A stretch of DNA of 64,000 nucleotides from Rotaria sordida (taxonomy: Eukaryota > Rotifera > Eurotatoria > Philodinida > Philodinidae), in assembly GCA_905250125.1 (NCBI GenBank), contig CAJNOL010000922.1, forward strand, positions 2,610 through 66,609, read 5' to 3'. The notes beneath the pieces are model-generated. The model was given only the letters and a program-made list of their open reading frames with translations. It did not search any database and was not told the DNA's origin. Of this stretch, positions 10,064-23,162 are shown piece after piece. The translations under genes were made by a program, and so were the position numbers. How positions within the stretch are numbered: position 1 is the first letter of the stretch; each line of letters starts with the position of its first letter.

Positions 10064-11006
10064 AAGGGTGTGTCCTAAGTTTTGATCCCTTCAAGTAATA
10101 CTCATTTGTTATATGTTTTTTCGGCAGAATAGGCTAATATTCACAATATATACACTAGACATCTAAATCTACTCTACGCTAGAATTTCAGCTTTCTACCT
10201 CTTATGGTCACAGAGATACAAGTAACTTAAAATTCATAGGAATTTCTTGAAATAACGGGTGAGCCACAATAAATGGGCACATTTTGCATTTTATTTTCTC
10301 ATCATCTAATATGTCATATTAAAGAAAAAAATATACCACAAGATGCAGCCTGAAAAACTCTATAACCTACATAGTAAAGTTTATTTTAATTGTGTACATT
10401 TTGTTTTGAAAAAAGGAAAATTGCGAAAAGATCACTTCTTTCTATACGAATGAAAAATTCATTTTTGTTTATTTCATCCTTTTATCACCTAATACGTCAT
10501 TTAAAAAAAACAGAATATACTACAAGATGCAACGTGAAAAGCTCTACAACCTGCATGATGAATCTTATTTTAATTATGTACTTTTTGTTCTAAAAAAATG
10601 TCCGATCATTTTTCATACCATCGAAAATTGGTCTCACCGAATTTTGCTTGTTTTGAAAACAAAAAGTACACAATTAAAATGAGCTTTACTATGTAAGTTG
10701 TAGAGATTTTCACGCCGCATTTTGTGGTATATTTTCTTCTTTAATATAACGTGTTAGATGATGAAAAAATAAAATATAAAACGCAGCCAATTTTACTGGT
10801 CTACTCGTTAATTATTTCAAAATTTTCCTATGAATTTTAAGTTACTCGTATCTCTGTGACTATAAGAGGTAGAAAGCTGAAATTCTAACGTAGAGTATAT
10901 TTAGATGTCTAGTATGTATGTTGTGAATATTAGCCTATTCTGCCGAAAAAAACATATAACAAATGAGTATTACTTGACGAGATCAAAACTTAGGACATAC
11001 CCTTTA
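10062..11006. mobile_element. Long-armed TA-flanked element (Tc1/mariner-type), 941 bp
   Basis: The element at 10064-11004 has inverted arms of about 340 bp (roughly 10064-10410 and 10655-11004). It starts AAGGGTGTGTCCTAAG, ends with the near-exact complement, and is flanked on both sides by TA, the target duplication of Tc1/mariner elements. The middle holds a further direct copy of the arm's inner 115 bp (about 10483-10597), so the unit occurs three times. No transposase frame is present. Related inner-arm sequence brackets the transposase relic at 27.5-28.2 kb. Confidence 0.8.
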
Positions 11007-12321
11007 TAATTTACAGCTAAGTAAATAATTTCAATTTATTTGTCTGTTTCTTTCTTGATGACTAATCGAATAAAAGCAATGTTTCCAATATTAAGTACCT
11101 TAAACAAAAGCAAAGTATCCAAAGTACTTACGACTTAGAAAAACTACTGTATTTTGCATTTTGATGGAAAACACACGGTATGTTGATAGTACTTTGTAAA
11201 ATAAAAAAGCACTTTACTTATTTCTTATACTATTATTTAGAAGCTACTCGTCTTCTGCTTGTTTATTGATTATACCAGTAGATGAGATGAAGCAAAAAGA
11301 AATTTTCGTTTAGTCATATTGAATTTAGCATTGAAATTTCTTTTTATCTTTTTAGATTATCAATATTATTTTTTTTTTAATACTTTCTTCATTTATTCTT
11401 ATCATACATTTAGATCTAATTCATGATTCCCGATTGTTTTGAAAAGTGGAACGGACTAAAATTTCGAACAGTCTGAACATTTTGGCAGAAAGTGTTTTAT
11501 CTAATTTTATTAGCAGAAGCCAAACACAGAATACTAAATAAATCGATTTTCTGCGAGATTTTATTGGCAGAAAGTGTTAGAAAATTTCTCAGAAGTCGGA
11601 CGTAGTTTCGATTTGTGGTGGGGGTCAGACCCTTAGCCCCTCCCTAATTGAAGAGCATGATTTCATTTCATGTATGTGTATTTAATTAACTGGTTCTTTG
11701 ATTTTTATTAAGCAAATCTAATTATGTTGTGCTACTTCGATATTTAGAACAAAGTACTAGAAAATACTTTGTCAATGGAAGCAAATATCCGAATATACTT
11801 TGTTTCAAATTTTTACTGAAACACTGGAATAAAAGAGCAACGTGTGACTATCCTAGATGCAGGTGAATGAGTAAATTCTTTATTAAATCACTTATTTCGA
11901 AGAAAGATAAGTTCTTTAAATTCACAAGATTTATTTTAAATTATTTTTTTTGTAGTTTTATTCTAAATATTAAACTTGTTTGTAGGAAAATTTGAGCGAA
12001 CTTTTGTAGTGTAGACCAGGCCTCAATCAACAATTGATATTACAAATTTTTTCTCATTGATTTTCTCGTTGATCAATCAAATATTGTTTTCAATAATCTT
12101 TTTGATATCGATGGATATGAGTGTAAACTATGGAAATATAGAGGAGTTCTTTCATGTGTGTATTAATTTCAAAATGAAATTATTATACTGTTGATTTTTT
12201 TTTTGTCAAGTAACTTGCGACCCCTATAATAAAATGAAATGATCGGTGTCCATGCCTTTCTCTGTGTACATGGTTTTAAGATCATTTGAATATTTCTTTT
12301 TTTTTTGTTTTGTTTGAAATA
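11007..12321. other. AT-rich intergenic stretch
   Basis: No gene. A short motif TTGGCAGAAAGTGTT occurs twice (about 11483 and 11563) within an 80-bp spacing, and a small less AT-rich patch with a C-run lies near 11620-11645. These look like repeat debris. Confidence 0.4.
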
Positions 12322-13467
12322 ATGTTTTCTTGCAAAGTCAATTATTTTCGATTTAATTCTTTTCGAATTACTTGTAAGATTAAAAAATATTTTATTTGAA
12401 CTAAATCAATAACTTTGGTGTTTTTTTCTTTTTAAGTTAATCAAATTAATTCAAGATTCAATCATCAAACAAATATTGATGGATGTAAATAATAATTTTC
12501 TATTAAAACAACTCGCGATTTTAAATCAATTCTTTCTGTTTTTCTTTTAAGTTTAGTACGTCGATATTTTGATAAAGAAATAAATGAACATAAAGAAGCA
12601 AGTCGTTTACCATCAACATTTCATTTAAATGATGTTAAATATTATGAAATACTTTCTCATATTCGTAGTAAATCTGATCGTCTTTCATATCTACGTTCTT
12701 TAATATCAATTATTAATACTCCACCATCATTTGCTATTCCACATGATTCTGGTGGTATTCATACAGGATTTCTATGTCCATATCGTATTCTTCGTCAATC
12801 CGATCTAGTCGATATATCAGCATGGAATTATTTAAAAGCTCAAAGACTTAATGAAAATCTTGTATTGAATTGTTCTGGATTATCTAGTCTTCCATTAGCA
12901 CAATTAATTATTGATATGAGATCAAAATTTAATTTATTAAATGAACCATGGTGGCCAATATTAATTGGTGTATCAAATGATATGCATAAAGAAATAATCG
13001 ATATATTAAAAATAAAATATCAATTACATGGTGCACATTTATATACATGGGAAACAAGAGAAGATATATCAAATAAAAAAGATTTAACATTAATTTGTGG
13101 TAATCGTGGTGAAACAATATATGAACTTGATTCAAATATGAATTATATTGTTCAAATTGATGGTGATCAACGATTATGTTGTTTAGGTAATGCAACAAAT
13201 GATAGTGAAAAATTATATAAAAATATTGTTAAAATTGAATCAAGAGTAAAGTAAATTTGTTTTTTTTTTTTTTAATATTATTTTTTTTAATACAAGATTT
13301 TTTTTAGACGTTTTAATTTATCAAAAAGAATTCTAACATCTGATCTATTTGCAATATTAGCTTCATTAAAAATGAAAGGTTTATTTTATAAAAAAATGTT
13401 AAAAGAAGATGATGATGAAACTTATAATATAAAACGAAAAGCTCGTAGTGGTTTAATTTCTAATTAA
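12322..13467 (+). CDS. Unknown protein, likely mitochondrial, first gene of a tight cluster
   Basis: Four exons (12322-12373, 12437-12484, 12557-13250, 13308-13467) join in frame to give 317 aa; family not recognised. The first 33 residues are rich in Arg/Lys, Asn, Ser and Phe with no acidic residue until Asp32, as in a mitochondrial presequence. The body is alpha/beta-like with conserved-looking stretches such as I-P-H-D-S-G-G-I-H-T-G-F and N-E-P-W-W-P-I-L-I-G-V, ending in a basic tail. Exons 1 and 2 are short and were chosen because their GTAAGA and GTAAAT donors and the AG at 12556 keep phase. The long exon 3 is certain; the start is less so. The stop is 37 nt before CEP20. Confidence 0.6.
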
Positions 13468-13477
13468 ACATGTTTAT

Positions 13478-13497
13478 TTTTTTTTTCGTTATTTCAG
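13478..13497 (+). promoter_or_regulatory. Candidate trans-splice acceptor of CEP20
   Basis: A T-run ending TTATTTCAG lies in the 37-nt gap between the stop of the upstream gene (13467) and the CEP20 ATG (13505). The gap is too small for a terminator plus promoter, so co-transcription with spliced-leader addition here is the simplest reading (inference). Confidence 0.5.
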
Positions 13498-13504
13498 ATT
13501 TAAT

Positions 13505-15675
13505 ATGAGTACACTTGAAGATCTTCGATCAGCAGTTAAACAAACACTTGAACAAAATGGTTCATTAGCTGCAACACGTGCTAAACTTCGTGCTGATATA
13601 TTTGCAACATTACAAGATCCAACTGAAGTTAAACCAAGAATTCCACATGAGAATTTACTTATTAATGAACTTATTCTTGAATATCTTAATTATAATAATT
13701 TACATTGTGCTGCGTAAGTTAGTTCTTTTTTTCTATTTTGAGAATAATTATATTGAAATGTTTCCTTTTTTTTTCAAGGTCAGTACTTGCTGTTGGTATG
13801 TTGATACAAAAAAACAAATAGAAAAAAAGATTTTATTTAACGAGAATTTTTAGAATCGGGACAACCAACACCATCACTTGGTAGAGCTTTTGTTGCAGAA
13901 CAATTGAATATACATGATGATGATAAAACTCGACAATTGTAAGAATAATTTTATTTAAAAAATGTTTTGTTCTTTTTTTATATTACAATATTGTAAATGA
14001 GAGCAAACAAGTTTCAAGAGCCACAGAGAGATTAGTTTTGAATTTCTAGTGAGCTGTAAAAAAAAAGGTCTTACTAGTTGCGTGGATAACCCATTATCAA
14101 AATATGTAGTGTCGCCATTATCTTATTTCTCTATAGAAAACTTGAAGAAATTTTCTTTTTTTTATCTAGTGATAAAGAAAGCGATGCTCTATTTGATCAA
14201 TCTTCAACTACTATCATAATAATAAAATTTCGATAAGAAATGTTATTGTAAAACTTGAGCCTGTTTAAAAAAATAATGATCATAAGCATTTTTGTTATAA
14301 CTCAAGATCAAAAAGAGTTAGAGAACTGCGGTTTTCATTGTTCGAAAGAAGAGAGGAAGATGCATCGAGTTGCATGTTATAGGCTTTTTTTATTTGATCT
14401 TTTAAAGGTTTTCAAGCGATCTCTTTAACAACAAACCTAACCTGTGAGATGTTTATAGAGAATGTTCAGTTGTCAGGTGTGTTTTCAAACCCCCAATAGA
14501 AGATCTACAAAACTTTACAATGATCAGATATTTAGAATTAATCATTCAGAAGTTATAGGCAATTCTAGTCAAAGCTGTAAGTGATTTTTGTAGCAATTTC
14601 TGTGAAAAAAGAATTTTTTTCTATTCCTGTTTTGTTACAAAACCATTTTTTTCGGCTCTAAAACTTGATTAAACAAATTTCAGACAGCATATGAGGAAAA
14701 ATTATAAAATACAATTCGATGTATCTTCGTCTCCTCTTTCGAACGATGAAAACTGCAGTTCTCTAGCTCTTTCTAATCTTGAGTTATTGCAGAAATGTCT
14801 ATGGTCATTATTTTTTTAAACAGGCTCAAGTTTTACACAATAACATTTCTTTTCGAAATTTTATTATTATGATAGTAGTTGAAGATTGATCCAATAGAGC
14901 ATCGTCTTCTCTGCCACTAGATAAAAAAAAAAAATTTCTTCAAGTTTTCTATAGAGAAATAAGACAATCGTCCCACTACTTTTGGATTGCCCTAAGTAAT
15001 AAATAGAACTATTTGTTTGAAAAAAATTAAGACAAGTAATAAAATGTAATTAGTACTACTAAAAAGTTCAGCTTTTACCTTTCATATCTGATTCCATTGA
15101 TATATTCAATATTAGAATATTTGAAAAATTGAATTGACGTTCTTTTTTTTACTGTCAGATATTCATTCATAGAAGTAATAGTCGTACGAAATTTGAATCG
15201 ATTGATTATTATATTGAAATTTTCTTGTGAAGGACTATTCAGTGTATAATTTATTGATAATACATTTACAATAAAAACAGAGAGTGTTTTATCTCTATGT
15301 ACTCTGCTATTATAATTTAGCGTGAAGTAAAAGTACTGTATTATCAAGCGAGAATCGAATTCTTTATATAAATAATGCTAAATAGTACACTACATTTATA
15401 AAATTCAATTCGTAGATCTTTCTAATCATTGATCTTTTTCACAGATTCAGAGTAGAGCACAATATATTCATGCCTGCGTTTTTTTCTAAATTCATTATTA
15501 GATAGTTTCTGGAAGAAAGTCATTATCATCTAACTTGTATTCATTATTCTGATTCTTGTTTAAAAAAAAGTTGGAAATCTATTTTTATTTAATTTCTTTT
15601 AGACCACTACTCTATTCATTATTATCACATTTTGCAACAAATACAAAAACGGCTAATCGTACATTATCAAATTAG
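13505..15675 (+). CDS. CEP20: CEP20 / FOPNL (FOR20) centriolar satellite protein
   Basis: Four exons (13505-13713, a 17-nt micro-exon 13779-13795, 13854-13938, 15603-15675) give 127 aa. The protein matches CEP20/FOR20, a LisH-containing centrosome and cilium-base protein related to FOP and OFD1. An N-terminal helix precedes H-E-N-L-L-I-N-E-L-I-L-E-Y-L, the LisH motif, which is near identical to the human protein (residues about 46-60). Then come A-A-S-V-L-A-V-E-S-G-Q-P and L-P-L-L-Y-S-L-L-S-H-F. Human CEP20 is about 174 aa, so the C-terminal tail is shorter here. The last intron is 1664 nt, against 58-65 nt for the others, because it contains a foldback element. CEP20 is needed for ciliogenesis, which fits a ciliated rotifer. 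Confidence 0.9.
14106..14979. mobile_element. Foldback element inside CEP20 intron 3
   Basis: Two arms of about 270 bp (14106-14374 and 14711-14979) are diverged inverted copies around a 336-bp centre. Matching landmarks are GTAGTG at the outer ends, TATTTCTCTATAGAAAAC, GAGCCTGTTTAAA and the inner GATGCATCTTCC-type sequence. There is no coding capacity. The arms diverge by indels and substitutions, so it is not recent. A target duplication could not be fixed. Confidence 0.75.
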
Positions 15676-15932
15676 AAAAAAATAATAAAATTCTTCATTA
15701 ATCAATGCTAATTTCTTTAGAATTTATTAACAGATTTTGTATATTGTGTGTGTGTGCTTTTTTTCTTTGCTAATTCAATAGATTGTTGCAGTAGAATAAA
15801 TGTATAATACTTGTTTCTACTGCCATCTATAGTCAAATATAATTTGATTGGTTTGTATTTAGTATTGATCGGACAAACAAAGAAATACATTTTTGTTTTC
15901 TTCATTCAAGTATATAGAATTTACAACAGAAA

Positions 15933-15944
15933 AAGTTTTTTCAG
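15933..15944 (+). promoter_or_regulatory. Acceptor abutting the hnRNP U-like start codon
   Basis: AAGTTTTTTCAG ends directly before the ATG at 15945, 269 nt after the CEP20 stop. With no upstream coding exon, this is a candidate spliced-leader acceptor giving an almost zero-length native 5' UTR. Confidence 0.45.
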
Positions 15945-16598
15945 ATGTCCGAAAGTGAAGATTTTGAATCATTCAAAGTACTTGAACTTCAAAACGAACT
16001 TAAAAAACGTGGTCTTGATACAAAAGGACGTAAAGCTGATTTAATTGATCGATTACGTCAAGCAATTAATAATGGAACGGAAGGTGATAATCATTATCAG
16101 GATTTTGCCTATCAAATGAATCATTTCATAATATTTATTTTTATTTTTTCTTTCATAGCTGGTGATGCAACAATAAATGATTCTACGCAGAGTGAGGATG
16201 ATGATGAATCAGCTACAGCTATAATAGAAGATGTTAGTTTATCCATATAAAAAAAAAACAACAAATTCTTACTTTACATATATATATATATTATTTAGAC
16301 TAATAAAGATAATGATGATGAACAAGAACAAACATCAATTGAACGAAATTCACCAACAATTGAAGAACAAGATATAGATGAATCATCATCATCATCAAAT
16401 AAAAAACGTCGTCTAACAGATGAAGAAATAGAAAAAGAAAATGAAGATAATTCAAATGAAAATCAAATGAATAAAATAGAAAATGATGATGATCTATCAA
16501 AACAAAAACGTAAAAAAAAAAGTCGTTGGGGTTTAGAACAAGATGAAGAATCATCAGAAAAACAATCAACTACAAAACAAACATCCGATAATGATGAC

Positions 16599-16642
<44 letters not shown>

Positions 16643-19600
16643 CAATGATAATAATAGTAGTAGTAGACATCGAGAACGAGATCATGATCGTGATTATCAT
16701 CGATCATCAAGACAACGTGATGACGATCGACATTATAGTAGTCGACATTCAGAAAAGTATGTAAAAAACAAAAATTATCATTTCAATAGGATTCTGTTTT
16801 TTTCCTCCTCATATGTGAGTGTAAGTGCGTATGTGTGCTTGTGTATATGTAAAATGAGAAAAAAAATAACATATCTGTCTTATATGCATATATGCATATA
16901 TATATATATATTTCCAATGGTCTACAATTCAAAATCAAGATTAACAAGGAAATTGTAATTTATTCTTTATCATTTATATATACGTTTATTGCAGTATATC
17001 ATATAAAAAAAAACAACAGCTCGTCCGAAACAATTATATTATTTAATTTACTTCGACAATTTGTCATGAAATCCGGAATTAAAATGGTAAGCGTTGTAAT
17101 AGCGAGCGATTATTATATTAAATATGGATTTAAGATAGACGAATTTGCATATATGTATATACATATATATATATGTAAAAAAAATGTATATATATTTAGT
17201 TAACAAACAATGCATTGTGATTTCTTTTTTTTGCGGACATGTATATGTATAATGATATTGAAGAAAAGAAGATATTATGGTACAACAAATGAAGGAAAGA
17301 CAAAATAATATAATGAATTGATATAAATATGGATATTTTAGGTGAAAATAATGTGTATATATATATAAAATGAAAATACAAAGATATTAAATTGATATCA
17401 AGTTGACAAAAAATAATGACGGATCAATGAACAGGTTTTTTTCTCTAAAATATAAATATGATAAAAATTCATGTGTTATATATTTGTGTTATTGAAACTT
17501 TCGATTTTGTTGTTTTTATTTTTATTTTTTTTTCTATTGCATTTATTTTTTTTATTTATTTTTCTTTTATATATATAGATCAACGGAAAGAGAAATACCA
17601 CTTCCCGAAGAAGAAACAGTACAATTTAATAATGATGATGTTGTTCTTGATTTTTGTAAGTAAAGATTTTTTCATTTTAAATATATATTATTGAATAGAA
17701 TTGTTGCATTATTTAATTCTAATAATAAGTTTAGAAATTAGATGTTAACAATTATTTTTTTGCAGTACTTCATTTTGTTTTCAATCGGCAATTTATAATA
17801 ATAGTATTTAAGGTTTCACCTATTCTAAAAAAAAATCGATCTTGGACTGGAAATATTAAAATCGCATGAAACTTCCAGGATACGTTAGGGTGGTAGCGAA
17901 GAGATTATACTAAAATTTTCAGCTCTCTATTATGATGTTTTCGGGAGATATTCAGTAAACAAGGGTTTTCTTATTGACAAGTCAAGGTCTGCATGTCTGT
18001 ATTGTGTTACGGGTAAGGCACCCCAACCTGCTATAATCTTGAGGTGTAGGGAAGCCTTCATTGATGACTGTGATCGTGGAATTAGCCGAAGATATTGGTC
18101 ACTTTCCGACGATTCTTATCAACTATTATGCGAAGATTATCTAAAGATTACTTCATAAGTTAGACGAACTAAAACCGTTTGACATGATATTTTTATTGAT
18201 GATAGAGGCAGCGCTAAGCTGTTGATCGAGGGGTCTAACGTCATAAGATTTGTTTTCGATGTCATAATGTCCTCGTTTGAAGAAAAAGATCTATGTTGAC
18301 CTTCTAGCTCCTTCATGTGAAGGTCAAACAAGTTTTGATTAGTCCTTGACTTTATTTGCAATCAACGTATGAAACTAACGAATTAAAGTTTAGATACTTT
18401 TTATGACTAGTGTATTCTATTTAATTTTTTCTTTATTTGAAAGAATGTATCTGACAAAGTTCTTGTCTTATAAATGCTTAATTTTTATCCGAAGAAAAAA
18501 AACACGAAAAAAGATTTGTGACTTGTTTTGAAAAATATATTTTTTTATTATATAGATACCTCTGATTTAAATCTTACTATTAATCCGGATTGTTTATCAG
18601 CATCGAATAAATCTAATGATGCATTATGTTTCTTATGGGCTGGTGTTCGCGCAACATATGGATTTAAACAGGGAAAAATTTGCTATGAAATACGAGTAAA
18701 TATATATATATATATATATTTTTTTTTTCTCTATTCGATTTTTATTTATTTATAATTATAGATAACTGAAATGATAAATTGTCCACAAATGCCTGATAGT
18801 GAAAAAGAAAAATTCGGTATTCGTGTGGGTTGGTCAAATTTATCTTCAGGTCATCAAGCACTTCAATTAGGTACAATATTCTATGTTAATTTTCTTTTTT
18901 GTGAATCATGATCTAAATGGAGTGTTGCAGTATAGAGATAAAAATTCGGAGTTTCTTATGCTGCAACCAGGTTTGAGTTTAGTGGAAAAGTCCAACACTG
19001 ACAAGAAAAGGTTCCCGAGTGATAAATCGCTTTTAAGCTGAAACTATATTCAATCGATAGGGTCTAGTAAGTAAGTAAATAATCTTGAGTGATTCGAGCT
19101 GCGGGGACTTTGTTACTCAGATAGTGAATTTTTAGTGGGTTTTTGTTGTAGGGACCTAGTTTTTACGCAAAATTATGCTTTTGAATTTCGACCACATAAA
19201 GGCACTGATTAGATTGTAGAAAAAAATCTCAAAATTTTTACACTAAGTCTCTCCGAGATATGAAGTTTTTTTAAATATAGGTGATTTACCATGATTATAG
19301 TGAAAATTATGGATATTTTGAAAGATTCATATCTCGAAGATAGTTGGTCAAAAAATTCTAAAGCTTTTTCCATAAAGGAATCCAATTGATTTCTCTATGC
19401 TAGTTAAGTTTCAGATCAAAGTTAAACAGTATGATTTCTCAGCAACGAAAGTCCAGCAGCTCGCACTACTCTAGAGTATTTACTTACTGACGACTAGGCT
19501 CTATCGATTGAATATAGTCCCAGCTCGAAAGCAATTTATCACTTGGTAGTCTTTTCTCACAAGTGTCTTTCTTTATAGTGAAATATCTTTGAAAATAATG

Positions 19601-22600
19601 TATAATTCAATGAACACAAAACCCAGCAGAGCATTTAGTGTCAGCATGTTAACATAATAGCCGGTAGTTCATAAAAAAAGATGTTTAATTTTTTTGAACT
19701 TGCAATCCTGGCCGCGACAAACATTGATACACAATCCATAAATGTACATCGGGACTCGAAATCTGCCGCTGTCATAATAGTTTTCGAGAAGCTCATCAAA
19801 AATCTCTTCCATCACTGTGCTAAATTAACATAGCTAGATTGAGTCCATCAGATTCATTCTGTTGGACTTGTAGACACTTCAGTCAGGGGACTAGCTCATG
19901 CAATTTAAAAAAGAAGTCGTCGCGGTTGCGCCGTCATATACATCACTGATATAATCATCGACTCTATATAAACTACTTCCTTATTGGATTCTAATAGCTT
20001 CTTTTATTTTTGAATGTAATAAATATTCTAGGTGAATTTAATGATTCATTTGCTTATACATCAACTGGTAAAAAAATGAGTAAAACAAATGATGAATTTA
20101 TTGAAGAGACCTATGGTGAATCATTTGGACAATCTGATATTATTGGTTGTTATATTGATTTTGGAGATAATACAGAAGATAATTTAATTCGTATATCATT
20201 TACAAAAAATGGTGAAGATTATGGTCAAGCATTTGAATTTTCAAAAACAAATTTCAATGAATTTTATCCACATATATTAGTTAAAAATGTTAAATTTGAA
20301 TGTAATTTTGGTCAATTAGTAAGCATTAAAAAAAAAGAAAATTTCTTTTGTTTCAATAAGGAATAAGTTCTGTTTTTTTTCAAGGAACATTCATGGTCGG
20401 AAATGAAATCTGATTATATATTTGCACAACAAATTCCTTTATCTGATCGTATACATTGTTCGGAACCAATTTTAGAAAAATCAAATTGTCAAGTTATTCT
20501 TCTTTCGGGTTTAAATGGATCGGGTAAAACAACATGGGCAAAAAAACATATAGAAGAGAATCCAAAAAAAGATTTTAATTTATTAAATATTGAATATGTT
20601 CTTAGTAAAATGACGGTATGTTTAAAAAAAATAAAAATAAAAATAAAAAGACTTTTTTTTTGCTTTGAAGACGGATGGAAAATTACCAATTATAAAAGAT
20701 CGTAATGATGGTGTAATGTTACGTGTGAATATATGTTTACAAAAATTAATTGAAATAGCTGCACAACGTCGACGAAGTTACATAATTGATCATGTAAAAA
20801 AAATGAAAAACAAAGACTCTTTTGTCTAATATATTTATATTTAGGTAAATACAACACGAGAAAGTCAATCAAAACGTCAACGTTTATTTACTGGTTATCA
20901 TCGAATTGGTGTTATTATTATACCTGATGATGATGAATTAAAACGACGTATTGAAAAATTAGAAAAATTTGAAAGTATTTCAATACCATCACAATGGATT
21001 AGAGAAACTAAAGCAAAATTTTATTTACCACAAAAAAGTTCATCATTAGAAGATGTTATTTATACTGAATTATCTTATGATGATGCAAAATTATTATATG
21101 ATAAAATACGTCGAGATTATGATCAACATCGTTCATCATCATCATCACGTTATGATCGACATGATGATTATCATTCATCACGTAATAATAATCGAAGTCG
21201 TTATGATGATCGTGATCGTCGTGATCGTGATCGTGATCGTTATGTTCGTTCACGTTCACGTTCACGTGATCGAGATCGTCGAACATCATCACGTGATGAT
21301 TCAAGATTTTCATCATCACATAGAAACGATAATTATCGTGGCGGTGGCGGCGGTGGCGGCGGTGGTGGTGGTAGTGGTGGTTATTCACGCGGTGGTAATA
21401 ATCGTTATTCTGACCATCGACAAGATTCAAGAAATAATCAACGTAGTGGTTTTCATGAAGGTGGTGGCGGTGGTAATAATAATTATCGTGGAAGAGGAAA
21501 TAACTATAATAATCAATCAAATGATGAATGGCGTGGTGGATATCATCATCAACGAAATGATTTTAATAGTGGTGGACGTAATCGTGGTGGTTTTGATAAT
21601 AATAGAAATCAATATAATAATAATAATCGTGGTTCATATCATGATAATCAACGTACTGGTGGATTTCGACAAGATTTTAATAATCAACAAAGAGGTAGAC
21701 AATTTAATGATTATGATAATCAACAACAACCACAACAACAAAGTGGTGGAAGAGGATTTATGCAGAATAATAACAATTTTAATCAACAACATGATAGACA
21801 AAATTTTGTTTCTAGAGTAAGTCAGTGATTTTTAAACATACAAAACTAAAAGAAGAAATCTAGCAGTATCAATGAACTCGAGACATCTTGTATGATCTTT
21901 AATATCCTTTCTCTTGAAGATTCATTACTCACTAATATTTCGTCTATTCTTCACATTTTATGCATCCAACAACTCTATTATTTACGAAAAACAACAAGGA
22001 TTAATTTTACTATCAAAATTTTAGTGATTATTACTGAATAATTTTCCCAAATACATGACTTGTGAGAATGTGAAATTTGACGCAAATAAAAGATATCACT
22101 TCTAATGAAGAAGTGTTGAGCTCGGGACCATCTTGCCAAGATCTAAGCGTAATAGTGTTATGTGTACAATGATTATAAAGATCGCATTTATGTTTATTAA
22201 TCATCATGATGAGTCTAAATCAGGTCTCGACTTTTTGGTGATTCATACTGTCTTAAGAAGTTTTCTGATTCTTGATCAATTAAAACCTTACATGGGAAAT
22301 CTTCCTTGAAAAAAATACAGGCTGAGCGGCCGATTTCGAGCCTTAGTCTGAACTAAAGAAATACTTCGATTTCAATTTTTTGCTCTTATTGATATTTTTG
22401 TTTCAACATTTATAGCAATAAATTTCTTTATTTTAGCCACCTATACAACAACAACAACAACAACAACATTCATTTCATAATCCACAACAACAGCAACGAT
22501 TACAACCACTTCTTCAAAATCTACCATCGAATCAACAACAATTTCCGTCTCATCTGCAACAACAAACAGCAAATAATCCTAATCTATCATTACCAACACA

Positions 22601-23078
22601 AAGTTCATTAAATGTTAATCCATTATCTAACTCTGCTAATGTTACTCAACAAAATTCACTTGATCCATGGCTTGCATTATGTGCAGCCGCTCTTAATTCA
22701 CAACCTGCAGCAGCAGCAGCACCTCAACAACCACAACAAGATACAAATTCCTTAACTCAACAATGGGCACAATGGTTAAAAACAGCACAAATGGTTAATT
22801 AAAAAGAAATTTTGATCTCTAATTTTTTTTTCTTAATCAATTAATTTTCTATTTAGGCACAAACAGCACAACAAGCTCAACCTCAATTAACAGTTCAGCA
22901 AACTGATTCGCATCAACAACAGACACAAATTCCAGATGCAAGTGCTTTGTACTATCAAGCATATTATGCTCAATTAGCTGCTGCTCAACAACAAGCAGCA
23001 GCAGCTGCTGCTGCCGCTGCCGCTGCAGCTGGATCAACAAATGGAGGTGTTGCACCACCACACAGTAGTGATAAATAG
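15945..23078 (+). CDS. HNRNPU: hnRNP U-like protein (SAP-SPRY-P-loop-RGG)
   Basis: Twelve exons (15945-16083, 16159-16232, 16299-16756, 17579-17655, 18556-18695, 18762-18870, 20032-20318, 20385-20615, 20671-20793, 20845-21816, 22437-22793, 22857-23078) give 1062 aa. Domain order matches the hnRNP U family of nuclear matrix/RNA-binding proteins: a SAP DNA-binding helix pair (about 9-43), an acidic/charged region with an 18-Asp tract, a SPRY domain (about 250-428), a zeta-toxin/AAA_33-like P-loop module with G-L-N-G-S-G-K-T at about 470-477, then RD/RS and G-rich RGG-like repeats. It is longer than human hnRNP U (about 825 aa) because of a Gln/Ala-rich tail. Introns 3, 4, 6 and 10 are 620-1161 nt, the rest 50-75 nt. 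Likely roles are nuclear RNA processing and chromatin scaffolding. HNRNPUL1/2 orthology is also possible. Confidence 0.9.
16589..16641 (+). repeat. GAT trinucleotide tract coding poly-Asp
   Basis: An uninterrupted GAT run, broken once by GAC, encodes about 18 consecutive Asp in exon 3 of the hnRNP U-like gene. It is likely length-polymorphic. Confidence 0.9.
16757..17578 (+). other. Long intron 3 of the hnRNP U-like gene
   Basis: 822 nt of very AT-rich sequence with several TA/TATATG runs (about 16884-16910, 17149-17192, 17351-17368). No coding or inverted-repeat structure was seen. Confidence 0.5.
19000..19560. mobile_element. Foldback element in intron 6 of the hnRNP U-like gene
   Basis: Arms at about 19000-19120 and 19438-19560 are inverted copies; the shared core includes ACTATATTCAATCGATAG and GTAAGTAAATA. 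The centre (19120-19438) contains CTCTCCGAGATATGAAG and AAGTTTCAGATCAAA, two blocks that recur in the foldback element of LRPPRC intron 6. There is no open frame. Confidence 0.75.
21817..22436 (+). other. Long intron 10 of the hnRNP U-like gene
   Basis: 620 nt. A degenerate direct repeat is suggested by two TGA-R-CTCG-R-GAC-CATCTTG blocks near 21871 and 22116. Otherwise featureless. Confidence 0.3.
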
Positions 23079-23162
23079 TTTTTCTTAAAAAAAAAATCAT
23101 TTTTTGGATGTATATATACCTTTGTTCTAATGAAAAAAACACAAACCAACAAACAACTATGA

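Noticed and set aside
21053..21820. Long plus-strand open frame rich in Ile, Val and His, and its minus-strand mirror
   Set aside because: Both are shadow frames of the RGG/Asn-rich exon 10 of the hnRNP U-like gene.
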